From positions 1 to 64,000 of the forward strand of contig CAWAYL010000016.1 of assembly GCA_963786305.1 (NCBI GenBank): a stretch of DNA of 64,000 bases, read 5' to 3'. The stretch comes from CAKZLS01 sp963786305. Lineage in GTDB: Bacteria > Pseudomonadota > Alphaproteobacteria > Rhodospirillales > Defluviicoccaceae. Below are positions 47,129-57,391 of the stretch, one piece after another (position 1 is the stretch's first letter; each line of letters starts with the position of its first letter). The position numbers were made by a program, and so were the translations under genes. Below the pieces are notes generated by a model. It did not search any database. It had not been told where the DNA came from and was given only the letters and a program-made list of their open reading frames with translations.

Positions 47129-47172
47129 TTGACCTCGACAGATAATTTTATTAATGTCGAAATATGGAAATG
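47129..47172 (+). promoter_or_regulatory. arsR promoter/operator, probably leaderless
   Basis: TTGACC (47129-47134), 17 bases, TAATGT (47152-47157), with the start codon ATG at 47164 lying where transcription should begin. An inverted repeat TCGACA...TGTCGA spans the spacer. Same spacing and core as 45384-45427. Confidence 0.6.
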
Positions 47173-47610
47173 AAGCGGGTAATTCAAGCGCTGGGCGCGC
47201 TGGCGCAGGAACACCGGCTGGCGGTGTTCAGGATGCTGGTTCGAGAAGGTCCGAGCGGTCTGCCGGCGGGCGCGGTGGCCGAGCGGGTCGGCGTGCCGCG
47301 GTCGACGTTGTCGCATCATCTGGCGCATCTGGAACGCGCCGGCCTGCTGCGCTCCTGGCGGGTACAGCGCCGCATCTTCTATGCGGTGGACGTGGAAGGA
47401 ACGCGCCGCCTGGTGGACTTTCTCACCGAGGATTGCTGCCAAGGTCATCCGGAGTTGTGCGGATACGCAAGCGGAGGAGGGACATGCGATGACGATCACC
47501 ATCTATCACAACCCCAAGTGCGGCACGTCGCGCAATGTGCTGGCGATGGTCCGCAACTCGGGCGACGAGCCGACGGTCATCGAGTACCTGAAGACACCGC
47601 CGAGCCGTGA
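47164..47610 (+). CDS. arsR: ArsR-family metalloid repressor
   Basis: A winged-helix repressor; about 105 residues are typical (helix-turn-helix VPRSTLSHHLAHLERAGLL; wing RSWRVQRRIFYAV). A metal-type cysteine pair occurs later (EDCCQGHPELCGY). The open frame continues to 47610 and overlaps arsC by 122 bases, which is unusual; a single base change near 47465 would instead end it at the TGA overlapping the arsC ATG, so I suspect the true end is about 47492. It likely controls its own operon and the ArsP unit. Confidence 0.82.
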   Translation: MEMKRVIQALGALAQEHRLAVFRMLVREGPSGLPAGAVAERVGVPRSTLSHHLAHLERAGLLRSWRVQRRIFYAVDVEGTRRLVDFLTEDCCQGHPELCGYASGGGTCDDDHHLSQPQVRHVAQCAGDGPQLGRRADGHRVPEDTAEP

Positions 47611-47899
47611 GCAACTGGTGGACCTGATCGGCCGCATGGGCATCTCGCCCGGCGATCTGCTGCGGCGCAAGGGCACGCCGTACGACGAGCTTGGTCTCGA
47701 CGATCCGAGGTGGAGCGACGACGCGTTGATCGACTTCATGATGCAGCACCCGATCCTGATCAACCGGCCCATCGTCGTAACCCCGCTGGGCGTCAAGCTG
47801 TGCCGCCCTTCGGAAGAGGTGCTCGACATTCTGCCCCGCCCGCAGCGCCGACCGTTCGTCAAGGAAGACGGCGAGAAGGTCGCGGATCGGCGCCCGTAA
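47489..47899 (+). CDS. arsC: arsenate reductase, ArsC (glutaredoxin-coupled)
   Basis: A 136-residue reductase that turns arsenate to arsenite using glutaredoxin. The catalytic Cys is in YHNPKCGTSRN (residue ~11), and the anion-binding arginines lie in LINRPIVVTPLGVKLCRP. GGAGGAGGG precedes the ATG. It is followed after 14 bases by the Acr3 exporter gene, forming arsR-arsC-acr3. Confidence 0.93.
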   Translation: MTITIYHNPKCGTSRNVLAMVRNSGDEPTVIEYLKTPPSREQLVDLIGRMGISPGDLLRRKGTPYDELGLDDPRWSDDALIDFMMQHPILINRPIVVTPLGVKLCRPSEEVLDILPRPQRRPFVKEDGEKVADRRP

Positions 47900-47913
47900 C
47901 GGAGGATGCGCCC

Positions 47914-49017
47914 ATGAACGTCGAGGACATGTCGGTTCCGGATGGATCCGAGCGGACATTCACGGCCGCGTCGGCCGGTCTCGGGATCTTCGAGCGCTAC
48001 CTGTCCGTCTGGGTAGCGCTCTGCATCGTCGCCGGCATCGCGCTCGGGAGCGTTTTCCCGGCGCTGTTCGAGGGTCTCGCCGGGCTCGAGTACGCCTCGG
48101 TCAACCTGGTGGTTGCCGTTCTCATCTGGGCGATGGTCTATCCGATGATGGTCAACGTCGATTTCGCCAGTCTGCGCCACATCGGCGACCGGCCCAAGGG
48201 ACTGGTCATCACCATCGTCGTCAACTGGCTGGTCAAGCCGTTCACGATGGCCGCCCTCGGCGTGCTGTTCTTCGAGGTCCTGTTCGCCGACATGATCGCG
48301 CCGGCCGATGCCCAGCAGTACATCGCCGGACTGATCTTGCTCGGCGCGGCGCCGTGCACCGCCATGGTGTTCGTGTGGTCGCAGCTCACCCGCGGCGATC
48401 CGAACTACACGCTGGTGCAGGTCTCGGTGAACGACGTGATCATGATCTTCGCGTTCGCGCCCATCGTCGCCTTTTTGCTCGGCGTCACCGACATTGTCGT
48501 GCCGTGGGAGACGTTGCTGCTGTCGGTCGGTCTTTACGTGGTGATCCCGCTGATCGCCGGCGCGCTGACGCGGAGGTGGCTCACCGGCAATGCCCGAACC
48601 GGCGGGAGCGGCGAGGCGGCGGTCAACCGGTTCACCGCCGCCGTCAAGCCGTTCTCGGTTTTAGGCTTGCTGGTGACGGTGGTGCTGCTGTTCGGTTTCC
48701 AGGGCCAGGTCATTCTCGAACGCCCGGCGCTGATCGCGCTCATCGCCGCGCCGCTGGTCATCCAGTCGTACGGTATCTTCATGGTGGCGTATGCCGCCGC
48801 CTGGGCATGGCGCGTCCCGTTCAACGTCGCCGCGCCGTGCGCCCTGATCGGCACGTCCAACTTCTTCGAGCTCGCGGTGGCCGTCGCCATCAGCCTGTTC
48901 GGCCTGAATTCGGGCGCGGCGCTCGCCACCGTCGTCGGCGTGCTGGTGGAGGTGCCGGTGATGCTGTCGCTGGTCGCCGTTGCCAACCGAACGCGCGCGA
49001 TGTTTCCGGACCACTAG
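47914..49017 (+). CDS. acr3: arsenite efflux permease, ACR3 family
   Basis: A 367-residue inner-membrane exporter with ten helices. ACR3 landmarks: AMVYPMMVNVDFASL, GLILLGAAPCTAMVFVWS with the essential Cys, and LIGTSNFFELAVA. It exports arsenite, probably by proton exchange. ACGGAGGA stands before the ATG. It ends the arsRC-acr3 unit. Confidence 0.93.
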   Translation: MNVEDMSVPDGSERTFTAASAGLGIFERYLSVWVALCIVAGIALGSVFPALFEGLAGLEYASVNLVVAVLIWAMVYPMMVNVDFASLRHIGDRPKGLVITIVVNWLVKPFTMAALGVLFFEVLFADMIAPADAQQYIAGLILLGAAPCTAMVFVWSQLTRGDPNYTLVQVSVNDVIMIFAFAPIVAFLLGVTDIVVPWETLLLSVGLYVVIPLIAGALTRRWLTGNARTGGSGEAAVNRFTAAVKPFSVLGLLVTVVLLFGFQGQVILERPALIALIAAPLVIQSYGIFMVAYAAAWAWRVPFNVAAPCALIGTSNFFELAVAVAISLFGLNSGAALATVVGVLVEVPVMLSLVAVANRTRAMFPDH

Positions 49018-49130
49018 CAGTCGGTATCCGACGGCCGCGGTCACCTCCGCAGGGAACGTTTGGCGGTCCATGTGCGTTACCCAGGCGCATTGTTCGTCAA
49101 ACGCTCGCAGCATGAGGGGGAGCCGTACGG

Positions 49131-50170
49131 TTGATATCTCGATGGTCCGGGCTTCCGCACGTGTTCCGTTGCCCGCGGGCGCTTGCCCGGCCGCTGCCGC
49201 TTTTGCTGGTGCCGCTCTTGCTGGCCGGTGGCTGTGACGGCATTCAGTCGGCGCTGAGCCCGGCCGGCACGGGCGCATCGCAAATCGCCGATCTCTTCTG
49301 GGTAATGACGGTATCGACGGCGGTCATTTGGGTTGTCGTTCTGGGTATCGCCGTGTACGCGACACGGGTCAGCCCGCGGCCCCATCCGCAACGTGCGGCA
49401 CGAATGCTGATCATCGGCGGCGGCATCATCCTGCCGACCATCGCGCTTTGCGCCCTGTTGATCTACGGGCTGCGGCTGATGCCGCCGTTGCGCGCCGCCG
49501 ATGACGGATTGCGGATCGAGGTCTCGGGTGAGCAGTGGTGGTGGCGGGTGACATATCGGCCGACCAATGGGCGGCCCGTCGCCAGCGCCAACGAGGTTCG
49601 CCTGCCCCGGGGCGAGCGGGTCGAGATCGCGGTTGTCCAGCCCGGACGTCATCCACTCGTTCTGGATCCCGTCGCTCGGCGGCAAGATGGACATGATCCC
49701 CGGCCGCGTCAACGCGCTGGTGCTGGAGCCGACGCGAGACCGGCGTTTTTCGCGGCGCCTGCGCCGAGTTCTGCGGCACCTCGCACGCGCTGATGGCGTT
49801 TTCGGTCGTGGTCATGGAACCCGACGGCGTTCGAGCGCCTGGCTGCGACCAGCAGGCGGCACCGGCCGCGCAGCCCGCGGACCGCTGGCGCAAGCGGGCG
49901 CGGCGCCTTTTTCGCCGAACGGCTGCGGCGCCTGTCACGCGCGTCCGCGGCACCGCCGCCGACGGGCGTGATCGGCCCCGACCTCACCCATGTCGGCGGC
50001 CGCCTGAACGCTCGGCGCCGGCATCCTGCCCAATACGATCGAGGCGTTCGCGCGCTGGATCAGCGCATCCCGGGACGATCAAGCCGGCGGCGCACATGCC
50101 CGCCTTCGGCATGCTGCCCGAGCACGACATCCAGCGCCATCGGCCGCCTATCTGGAGGGACTTGCAATGA
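49131..50170 (+). CDS. coxB: cytochrome oxidase subunit II fused to cytochrome c, several shifts
   Basis: Restored, ~340 residues. A lipobox (LLLAGGC) and two helices are followed by the CuA domain (QWWWRVTY, VIHSFWIPSLGGK, CAEFCGTSHALM with Cys, Cys, His, Met ligands) and a C-terminal c-type haem site CGACH. This is the caa3 type. Frame changes at 49644 (G after CCC) and 49738 (G after CGA) are both synonymous alternatives; more lie at about 49820-50160. The start is TTG 49131 with AGGGGGAG eight bases before. Its stop overlaps the subunit I ATG. Confidence 0.83.
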
Positions 50171-52725
50171 GCGACCGGCGCGAGAACGTCCCCGCAGGAC
50201 GATCGCGGACTTCCGCGAGGCGCAGGCCGAGCGGCTGCTGGAGGCCTGGGAGACGCCGACCGGCTGGCGCTACTGGTCGGCGGTCAACAACTCCGAAGTC
50301 GGCCTCTGGTACACCGCGACCGCCTTCGCCTTCCTGCTGTTCGCCGGCGTGCTCGGCGCTGATGATGCGCGCGCAGCTCGCGGTCCCGGAAAACGACCTG
50401 CTCTCGGCCGAGCTCTACAACCAGGTCTTCACGCTGCACGGCACGGTGATGATGTTCCTGTTCGCCGTGCCGATCTTCGAGGCGTTCTCGATCATGATCC
50501 TGCCGGAGATGCTCGGCGCGCGCGACCTGCCGTTCCCGCGCCTGTCGGCCTACGGCTTCTGGTGCTTCCTGATCGGCGGCGTGTTCGTCTGCGGCTCGAT
50601 CTTCTTCGGCGCCGCGCCGAGCGGCGGCTGGTTCATGTATCCGCCGCTGACCACCGACGTCGAGTCAGCGCGGCATCGGCGCCGACATCTGGCTGCTGGG
50701 CCTGAGCTTCATCGAGGTCGCCTCGCATCGCCGCCGCCGTCGAGCTGATCGTCGGCGTGCTCAAGTGCCGGCCGCCGGGCATGCGCATCAACCTGATCCC
50801 GCTCTACGCCTGGTACGTGCTGGTCGTCGCCGGGATGATCCTGTTCGCCTTTCCGCCGCTGATCGCCGGCGACCTGCTGTTCGAGCTGGAGCGCGTCGCT
50901 CGACTGGCCGTTCTTCGATCCCGCCCGCGGCGGCGATCCGCTGCTGTGGCAGCACCTGTTCTGGATCTTCGGCCATCCCGAGGTCTACATCATCTTCCTG
51001 CCGGCGATCGCGCTGGTGGCGATGATCGTGCCGACCTTCGCCGCAGCGGCCGATCGTCGGCTATCGCTGGATCGTGCTGGCGGCGGTCGGGCACCGGCTT
51101 CCTCAGCTTCGGGCTGTGGGTGCACCACATGTTCACCACCGGCCTGCCCGGCATTTCGCTGGGCTTCTTCTCGGCGGCGTCGGAGGCGGTGGCGATCCCG
51201 ACCGGCGTGCAGATCTTCTGCCTTCATCGCGACGCTGCTGGCCGGCCGGGTGATGCTGCGCCGTGCCGATGCTGTTCGTCTCCGGCGCGCTGGCGATCTT
51301 CGTGCTCGGCGGGCTGACCGGCGTGATGGTGGCGCTGGCGCCGTTCGACTGGCAGGCGCACGACACCTATTTCATCGTCGGCCACCTGCACTACGTGCTG
51401 ATCGGCGGCATGCTGTTCCCGGTGGTCGCCGGCTTCTACTACTTCTTTCCGCTGCCGACCGGCAAGCAGCTCTCGGAACGCCTCGGCGCGCATCGGCTTC
51501 TGGCTGATGTTCGTCGGCTTCAACGTCGCCTTCCTGCCGATGCACCTCACCGGCCTGCTGGGCATGCCGCGGCGCGTCTTCACCTATCCCGACGGCATCG
51601 GCTTGGACTGGCTCAACCTGATCTCCACGCATCGGCGCGTTCATGTTCGCCGCCGGCTTCGCTGGTCTTCGTCTGGGACGTGCTGCGGCCGAAGGGCAAG
51701 CAGCCCTACTCGCGAGCGCAACCCGTGGAACGCCGGCACGCTGGAATGGCTGGCCGAGATGCCGGACAAGCCCTGGGGCATCGCGCTCGCGTGCCGATCG
51801 ATCGAGAGCCGCTATCCGCTGTGGGAACAGCCGGATTTCATGCAGCGAGGTCGACGAGGGCCGCTTCTATCTGCCGGACGCCGAGGAAGGACAGCGCGAG
51901 ACGCTGGTCACCATCGGTCCTCGACGCCGAGCCGGTGCAGTGCCTGCGCGTGCCGGGCCCGACCTTCCTGACCGTTGTTCGCCGCGCGTGTTCACCGGCG
52001 GCGTGTTCATCTTCTCGACCTTTCACTGGTGGATGGCCGGCGTCGGTCAGCGGCGTCCTGGCGCTCGGCTTGCATCGTCCGTCTGGCTGTGGACCGGCAC
52101 CGCCGACCGATCCCGAGAAGAACGGCCAAGGACGTCGGGCTCGGGCTGACGCTGCCGCTCTACGCGTCGGGTCCGCAAGTCGGTCGGCTGGTGGGCGATG
52201 TTCATCACCATGATGGGCGACATGACCGCCTTCGTCAGCCTGGTCTTCGGCTATTTCTTCTACTGGACGATCCACGCCGATTTCCCGCGCGCCAGCGACC
52301 ATGGCGTACTGTCCGTCTGGCTCTGGGCCGGGCTTGCCGCCATCCTGCTCGGCTGGGGTCTGACGCTGTTCGCGCGCGAGGTCAACCGGCGCGGCCACGC
52401 CAAGGCGTTGCGCGTGGCGCTGAGCGGAGCCATGTTCTGCTCGGCCGCCGGCGCCGCCGCGCTGCTGGCCGGACCGTGGACCGCCGGGATGGATCCGACC
52501 CTCGATGTCTACCCGGCGATCGTCTGGGTGATCGTCATCTGGGTATCCGTGCACGCCGCGGTGGGCGTCATCATGCAGGTCTACTGCCTCGCCGGCAGCA
52601 TTGCCGGCCGGCTGTCACCCGAGCACGACATCGACATCTGGAACGTCGCCCTGTTCTGGTCTTTCGTCGCAGTGAGCGCGGTGATCGCGGTCGGTGTCCT
52701 CGGCCTGTTTCCGTTGGTGGTGTGA
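50167..52725 (+). CDS. ctaD: cytochrome oxidase subunit I-III fusion, about 20 shifts
   Basis: Restored, ~840 residues: subunit I (12 helices), then subunit III in the same chain. Ligands for haem and copper are visible: LHGTVMMF (haem a), GHPEVY (CuB His and cross-linked Tyr), HH in WVHHMF (CuB), and GHLHYVL (haems a3 and a). The subunit III part begins near 52195 (FITMMGDMTAFVS) and reads cleanly to TGA 52725. More than a dozen single-base additions occur between 50340 and 52190. It forms the oxygen-reducing, proton-pumping core of the caa3 oxidase. Confidence 0.82.
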
Positions 52726-52730
52726 GATCG

Positions 52731-53103
52731 ATGCGCGCGACAACAGCCTCCTGGCGAGACCCTCTGGCCCTTCATGATCGGGCCGACGATCTGGGCCGCC
52801 CATTTCCTCGTGTGCTACGTGACGGCCGCGGTGCTTTGCGCCAAAAGCGGATCGGCGGCGGACTTCGCCGTCATCCGCATCGTGGTCGCGGCGGCCACGG
52901 CGGTGGCGCTGGCGGGCATCGCCTGGGCCGGGATCGCGGCCTTCCGCCAGTGGCGGGTGGAGTACGATGTCGTCCAGGATCAGCCGACGGAAGCGGACCG
53001 GCGCCAACTGCTGGGCCAGGCGGGCATGCTGCTCAGCGGCCTGAGCGCCGTCGCCGTGATCTATGTGGCGCTGCCCGCCCTGTTCATCGGAGGGTGCCGA
53101 TGA
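52731..53103 (+). CDS. small oxidase-associated membrane protein, shifts near the start
   Basis: Restored, about 122 residues with three helices (IGPTIWAAHFLVCYVTAAVL, VVAAATAVALAGIAWAG, LSAVAVIYVALPALFIG). It lies between ctaD and the CtaG-like gene; its stop overlaps the next start (ATGA). The first ~14 codons change frame twice. Such proteins are common in these operons but have no assigned function. Confidence 0.6.
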
Positions 53104-53760
53104 TCCGTCACCTCGCCCTCGCCGCCGGTTGCCTGATCCTCGCCGCCGCGTGGCTCGGGCCGCTGAAGACTCTCGCCCCGAGCAGCTTTTCCGGCCACAT
53201 GACCCTGCATGTCGCGGTGGTCGCCCTGGCGGCGCCACTGATCGCCGTCGGCGTCGCCGGAAGCCGGCTGGACGTGACGTCCCGCTACCCTCGGGTGTTC
53301 GCGCCGATACCGGCGTCGTTCGTCGAACTCGTCGTGGTCTGGTCCTGGCACGCGCCGGCGCTTGCATCGCGCCGCCCGGGAATCGTCGGCGGCCTTCGCC
53401 CTGGAGCAGGGCTCGTTTCTGATGGCCGGTCTGCTCGTCTGGCTGTCGGCTTTCGGCTCGCCGAGCGAGGGACGAAAGCGCGCGTTGGCCGGCGTCGTCG
53501 CTCTGCTGTTCACCTCGATGCACATGACGCTGCTCGGCGCGCTGCTCGGTCTGGCGGGCCGCCCGCTGTTTCACTACGCCTCCGGCTGCCTCACCGATCT
53601 CTGTCTCACGCCGGTCGAGGATCAGCAGACCGGCGGCGCACTGATGCTCGCCGTCGGCGGCGCGGTCTATCTCGCCGGCGGGCTGGTGCTCGCCGCAGCG
53701 CCTGCTCCGTTCCGAGCGCCCGCCGCGGGCGTTGCGGCTACCGGACGGCAACGGCCATGA
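53100..53760 (+). CDS. ctaG: cytochrome c oxidase assembly protein, CtaG (caa3) family, one +1 shift
   Basis: Restored, ~219 residues with six to seven helices and membrane histidines (HMTLHVAVVALAAPL, HAPALHRAAR, SMHMTLLGALLGL) that could bind copper. The caa3-type CtaG family is needed for oxidase assembly. At 53364 an extra G follows CTT (CTT/CTG both Leu). The start overlaps the upstream stop and its own stop overlaps the next start. Confidence 0.75.
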
Positions 53761-54940
53761 AGCGCGATCTCGTCAAACTCGCCCTTCTCGGCGTCGTGCT
53801 CGCCATCGCCGGGTTCGCGTTCGCCTGGTCGGGGCTGTTCAACATCGCCGCCAGTTCCGGCCACTGGGCGATCACCGAGTGGTTCCTTCATTTCACCATG
53901 CGCCAGTCGGTCGAGACCCATGCCATGGGCATCGAAACCCCGCCGCTCGACGATCCGGCGCTGGTGGCGAAGGGCGCCGGGCATTTCGAGGCCGGCTGCG
54001 CGCCCTGCCACGGAACGCCCGGCCACCGGCCCAACCCGGTGGCCAAGGGCATGACCCCGACGCCGCCGCACCTGGTCGAACGCGTGGCGTCGTGGGAGCC
54101 GAGCGAGCTGTTCTGGATCGTCAAGAACGGCGTGAAATATACCGGTATGCCGGCGTGGCCGGCGCTTCACCGCGACGACGAGGCGTGGGCGATGACGGCG
54201 TTCCTGTTGCGGCTTCCCGATCTCGATCCGCAAGCCTACCAACGCCTTGCCTTCGGCGACGCGGGCGACCTGGGCGACCTGGGCGACCCGGGCGACGGCG
54301 GCGACGCCGGACGTCCGAACGACACGTTTGCCGACACCGTCGCGTATTGCGCCCGCTGCCACGGCGAACCGGCACGGGTCGCGGCCTCGGCGCGTTTCCC
54401 ATTCTCGCCGGCCAGTCCGAACCCTATCTGCTCGCCGCCATGGCGAGCTACGCCAGCGGAGCGCGGCCGAGCGGCATCATGGAACTGGCGATCGCCGGCC
54501 TCGACGACGCCGATGCTGCCCGCCCTCGCGCGGCACTACGCGGCGATGGGCGGAAATGTCGGCCTCGGCGCATCCTGTCGTCAAGGCGCGGACGCCCGCC
54601 CGGATGACGCGGCGCTGATCGAGACCGGCCGCAAGATCGCCACGGGAAGGGGTGCCGGAAGCGGGCATACCGCCCTGTGCGTCCTGCCACGGACCGGCGG
54701 ACATCCCGCGGCATCCGCGGTACCCGAAATTGGCGGGACAGTACCCGGACTACCTGGCGCTCCAGTTGCGGCTGTTTCGCGAGGGGGATCGCGGCGGAAG
54801 CCCCTATAGTCACCTGATGACGACAATCGGCTAAACATTTGGAAGACGAGCACATCGACGCCGCTTCGGCGTATTACGCGAGCCTCGGCAGCGGTGAAAG
54901 CAAGGACTTGGAAAAAGCATGTGGTATAAAAACGCGATAA
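53757..54940 (+). CDS. tri-haem cytochrome c of the oxidase operon, several shifts
   Basis: Restored, ~390 residues, membrane-anchored (helix ~8-26). Three haem sites: CAPCH near 54000, CARCH near 54350 and CASCH at 54676-54690. A glycine/aspartate repeat links the first and second haem domains. Frame changes occur at about 54400 and several sites to 54650, and an extra G after ATC near 54829 hides the end; corrected, it reads to TAA 54938-54940. It overlaps the next gene by 22 bases. It likely passes electrons to the oxidase. Confidence 0.78.
54258..54310 (+). repeat. Gly-Asp repeat coding segment
   Basis: GCGACCTGGGCGACCTGGGC and related units encode alternating Gly-Asp-x residues between two haem domains of the tri-haem cytochrome. 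The units are six to nine bases long and prone to slippage. Confidence 0.7.
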
Positions 54941-56541
54941 TCTACAGTCTCGATGTCGAAACCTTCATGGATGGGAACGGCGACGGTATCGGCGACTTCC
55001 ATGGGTTGCTCGGCCGTGTCGACTATCTCGACAGCCTCGGTGTCGAAGCCGTCTGGCTCCAGCCCTTTCAACCGACCCCGAACCGCGACGATGGATACGA
55101 TATCGTCGATTATTACGGCGTCGATCCGCGTCTCGGCACGCTGGGCGATTTCGCCGAGTTCGCCAGGGCGCTCGAGGAACGCGGCATCCGGTTGATCCTC
55201 GACCTCGTCGTCAATCACACGTCGGATCAGCACCCGTGGTTTCAAGAGGCCTGCAAGGATCCCTCTTCGCGCTACCGGGACTTTTATCTCTGGTCCAAGG
55301 AGAAACCGGCGGGGGCGGATACCGGCATGGTCTTTCCGGGCGTTCAGGAGACCACGTGGACCTGGAACGAACAGGCCGGTGCCTACTATTTCCATCGCTT
55401 CTACGATCATCAGCCCGACCTCAACATCGAAAATCCGCTGGTCCGGGACGAGATCCTGCGGGTCATCGGTTTTTGGCTGAAACTCGGCGTGGCCGGGTTC
55501 CGCATCGATGCCGCACCGTTTCTGATCGAACTCCTCGACGAGCAGGCGCCCCAGCGCGACGCCATGTTCGCGTTTCTCGAGACGATGAACGCCGAGGTGT
55601 CGTGGCAGCGGGGCGATGCCATCCTGCTGGCCGAGGCCAATGTCGCGGTCGAGAAGGTCGACGAGTACTTCTGCGGCGCCCGGCGGATGCATATGCTGTT
55701 CAATTTCATTGTCAATCAGGCGCTGTTCCTGGCGTTGGCGCGCCAGGAAAGCGCGCCATTGAAGAGTGCCCTCGCGTCGCTTCCAAAATTGCCGCACAAG
55801 GCCCAGTGGGCTCAATTCCTGCGCGGCCACGACGAACTGGACCTCGGCCGGCTCACGGACGAGGAACGCGAGGAGGTGTTCCAGGCTTTCGGGCCGCGGC
55901 CGGACATGCAGATCTACGATCGCGGCATCCGGCGGCGGCTCGCACCGATGCTGGATGGCGACCAGCGCCGGATCGAGATGGCGCACAGCCTGATGTTCAG
56001 TCTGCCGGGCACCCAGGTGATCCGTTACGGCGACGAGATCGGCATGGGAGAGGATCTGTCCCTGAAAGAGCGCAACGCCGTCCGCACCCCGATGCAGTGG
56101 GCGGACACGAAGAACGCCGGGTTTTCCTCGGCACCGGCCGACGACTTGATCCGACCGGTCGTGCAGGACGGCGCGTTCGACTACCGGACCGTCAATGTCA
56201 GGGCTCAGTTCGCCGACCCCAATTCGCTGCTCAACCGCATGCACAACCTCATCCGGGCGCGGACGAGCAGCTCCGAGATCGGCTGGGGCGACTTCGATAT
56301 CCTCGACACCGGTCAGCCGCACGTCCTGGCGCATACCTGTCGATGGAACAACCGCCTGTTCTGCGCCGTTCACAATCTCGCCGCCGAGCCGTGCACGGTA
56401 CGGCTGCCGCTGGACGACGACGATTGGAAGGGCGTGGGCGAACTGGTCGCCGACCGACCGTACGGCGAAGCGGCCAGAGAATTCGAAATCGGTGAATACG
56501 GGTACCGGTGGTTCCGGATTGTCAAAGACGAGGCGTACTGA
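54919..56541 (+). CDS. GH13 alpha-amylase family enzyme (trehalose-synthase-like)
   Basis: A 540-residue glycoside hydrolase family 13 enzyme. Start IYSLDVETFMDGNGDGIGDF, then VNHTSDQHPWF. Catalytic residues: nucleophile Asp in GFRIDAAPF, acid/base Glu in LLAEAN and the third Asp in RGHDELDLG. The N-terminal pattern and size match trehalose synthase/alpha-glucosidase members (maltose to trehalose), but a plain maltase is possible. No maltokinase domain follows. It overlaps the cytochrome gene's restored end. Confidence 0.8.
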   Translation: MWYKNAIIYSLDVETFMDGNGDGIGDFHGLLGRVDYLDSLGVEAVWLQPFQPTPNRDDGYDIVDYYGVDPRLGTLGDFAEFARALEERGIRLILDLVVNHTSDQHPWFQEACKDPSSRYRDFYLWSKEKPAGADTGMVFPGVQETTWTWNEQAGAYYFHRFYDHQPDLNIENPLVRDEILRVIGFWLKLGVAGFRIDAAPFLIELLDEQAPQRDAMFAFLETMNAEVSWQRGDAILLAEANVAVEKVDEYFCGARRMHMLFNFIVNQALFLALARQESAPLKSALASLPKLPHKAQWAQFLRGHDELDLGRLTDEEREEVFQAFGPRPDMQIYDRGIRRRLAPMLDGDQRRIEMAHSLMFSLPGTQVIRYGDEIGMGEDLSLKERNAVRTPMQWADTKNAGFSSAPADDLIRPVVQDGAFDYRTVNVRAQFADPNSLLNRMHNLIRARTSSSEIGWGDFDILDTGQPHVLAHTCRWNNRLFCAVHNLAAEPCTVRLPLDDDDWKGVGELVADRPYGEAAREFEIGEYGYRWFRIVKDEAY

Positions 56542-56677
56542 TGCGTGCACTCGTTGAAGCCTCGGGCTTGAGCAAGCCCGTCTCGCCGCGCCCGATGTCA
56601 CCGGCATTGCCATTTGGTTCGCCGGAAACCCGGCTGCGGCGCAGGGCTGAAACGGTGTGCCCGGCGGGCCCGCGAGG

Positions 56678-57361
56678 TCATCCCGGCGCCGCGTCACCCA
56701 GTGTGTCGGCAAGCTCGGCGAGGCCCGCGATGGTGACGGTGGGCTGGATTTCCCACGGATCGAACACCGCGCCCGGCGAGCGCTGGACCCAGGCCGCGCG
56801 CATGCCGGCGGAGATGGCGCCGATGACGTCGAAAGGGTTGCTGGACACCAACCAGGCCTCCGAGCCGCCCGCGCCGGCGCGCCGGAGAAAGTGCGCATAG
56901 ACGCCCGGATTGGGCTTGAAACTGCGGATCTCGTCGGCACTGACCACATCGTCGAAGAACCCGTCGATCTCGGCGTTGCGCAGGAGTTCGCGAACGGCAT
57001 CCGCGGTCCCGTTGGAGAACGCGAACATTCGGGTGTCCCCGGCCCTCAATGCCATCAGCGCCTCCGGAACCTCGGGAAAAGCCGGCAGTACCCGGTAGGT
57101 CTCCATGAGTGCGTCGCGGCCGGCATCGGGGATATCGACCTCGAAAACGCGGCAGGCATAGTCCAGCGCCTGGCGGGTGCACACGGAAAATGCCCGGTAG
57201 TTCTGCATCAGGCCGCGCCGGAACGAATACTCGATCTGCTTTTCTCGCCACAGCGTGGAGAACGCGGGGGCCCGATCGGCAACATGTTCCTTCAGCTTTT
57301 CGATCACGCCGGCGGTATCGATCAGCGTGCCGTAAACGTCGAACGCCAGGGTTATGGTCAT
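56678..57361 (-). CDS. haloacid dehalogenase, type II (HAD superfamily)
   Basis: A 227-residue HAD-fold hydrolase. Nucleophile Asp8 in FDVYGTLID, then FSNGT, the Lys in SFKPNPGVY, and SSNPFDVIGA. The motif order is that of L-2-haloacid dehalogenases, which hydrolyse 2-haloalkanoates; some members have other substrates. It begins at ATG 57361, not at 57406. It is convergent with the GH13 gene and lies behind the CoA-transferase terminator. Confidence 0.82.
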   Translation of the reverse strand: MTITLAFDVYGTLIDTAGVIEKLKEHVADRAPAFSTLWREKQIEYSFRRGLMQNYRAFSVCTRQALDYACRVFEVDIPDAGRDALMETYRVLPAFPEVPEALMALRAGDTRMFAFSNGTADAVRELLRNAEIDGFFDDVVSADEIRSFKPNPGVYAHFLRRAGAGGSEAWLVSSNPFDVIGAISAGMRAAWVQRSPGAVFDPWEIQPTVTIAGLAELADTLGDAAPG

Positions 57362-57391
57362 GAGTATCGGCCCTTGCCATCGCCAATCGGC

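Noticed and set aside
49131..54940. Genuine pseudogenes in the oxidase operon.
   Set aside because: Ligand residues and synonymous sites are preserved and the shifts are nearly all single additions after third codon positions, which points to sequence error.
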